From the NCBI GenBank assembly GCA_027451605.1, contig DAIDJA010000134.1, forward strand, positions 1 to 5,489: a stretch of DNA of 5,489 bases, read 5' to 3'. Each line of letters starts with the position of its first letter. Position 1 is the first letter of the stretch. Position numbers and translations under genes: made by a program. The notes under the pieces were generated by a model that saw only the letters and a list, made by a program, of their open reading frames with translations, was not told the origin of the DNA and did not search any database. This document shows positions 5,221-5,489 of the stretch, piece by piece. The stretch comes from Acidimicrobiales bacterium (GTDB lineage Bacteria > Actinomycetota > Acidimicrobiia > Acidimicrobiales > JABEUL01).

Positions 5221-5489
5221 TTGAACCAAAGAATCAGCCAACTGCAACAGATGATCACCGATTCCAAGGTTATTATTTCTACCGGTTCCGGCGGAGTCGG
5301 CAAAACCACCGTAGCTGCGGCTATAGGATTAAAAGCCGCTCAACTCGGACTGAAGGCTTGTGTACTTACAATAGATCCTGCCAAACGCTTAGCTTCAGCC
5401 CTTGGAATTGATAATTTAACAAATGCTCCGATAAGAATCGATGTTGAAGTAAAAGGCGAACTTTGGGCATTAATGCTGGATAGCCAATC
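5221..5489 (+). CDS. Get3/ArsA-like ATPase, second of a pair (Rv3680/BagB-like), N-terminal part (runs off window)
   Basis: Eighty-nine codons are visible and the frame is open at the right edge. The P-loop is GSGGVGKTT (residues 22-30): the Walker lysine is present (Lys28) while the signature-lysine position is Ser23. Switch I is intact as [13 protein letters not shown], with Asp52 (codon 5374-5376) at the catalytic position. This pattern, GSGGVGKTT followed by DPAKRL, is characteristic of the Rv3680 (BagB) type rather than of classical ArsA. The start is TTG at 5221, chosen because GGAG (5210-5213) lies seven bases before it. The ATG at 5251 has no such site and would leave only ten residues before the P-loop. 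It begins one base after the first ATPase gene ends, so the two are translationally coupled and probably form a heteromer. The rest of the protein cannot be assessed here. Confidence 0.92.
   Translation, partial: MNQRISQLQQMITDSKVIISTGSGGVGKTTVAAAIGLKAAQLGLKACVLTIDPAKRLASALGIDNLTNAPIRIDVEVKGELWALMLDSQ

Noticed and set aside
4269..5489. An arsenite-export (ars) operon
   Set aside because: There is no ArsB, ArsC, ArsD or ArsR gene in the window. The two separate genes and their P-loop variants fit the Rv3679/Rv3680 type rather than a pump ATPase.

Overview
The window looks like chromosome of an AT-rich member of the Actinobacteria (Actinomycetota). The strongest marker is a complete WhiB-family gene on the minus strand, because WhiB proteins are essentially confined to Actinobacteria and their phages. 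A pair of Get3/ArsA-like ATPase genes beside it matches the neighbourhood of whiB4 in Mycobacterium and wblA in Streptomyces. The DNA is much richer in A and T than those relatives, which suggests a low-GC lineage. I see no mobile element, CRISPR array, tRNA or rRNA.

Layout: (1) positions 1-460, the 3' part of a DUF929-type thioredoxin-fold gene; (2) 461-820, AT-rich spacer with nested inverted repeats and a promoter candidate; (3) about 743/821-1699, an oxygenase MpaB family (DUF2236) gene; (4) 1700-2055, non-coding spacer with direct and inverted repeats and a promoter candidate; (5) 2056-3012, a second, complete DUF929 paralogue with a membrane anchor and a CPYC active site; (6) 3026-3514, a four-helix VKOR (DsbB-like) oxidase in the same operon; (7) 3499-3771 minus, the WhiB gene, overlapping the VKOR gene tail to tail; (8) 3772-4268, a 497-base divergent spacer; (9) 4269-5219 and 5221 to the window end, two adjacent Get3/ArsA-like ATPase genes.

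Two functional themes emerge. The left part appears to be an extracytoplasmic disulfide-forming system: a membrane-anchored thioredoxin-fold protein with CPYC next to a VKOR membrane oxidase that would re-oxidise it, plus a second DUF929 copy on the other side of a probable haem protein (MpaB family). The right part is a conserved actinobacterial redox and ATPase neighbourhood: an Fe-S-type WhiB regulator and a probable heteromeric Get3-like ATPase. In that ATPase pair the catalytic residues are divided between the two proteins. All functions are inferred from sequence motifs and remembered family features; no searches were run.
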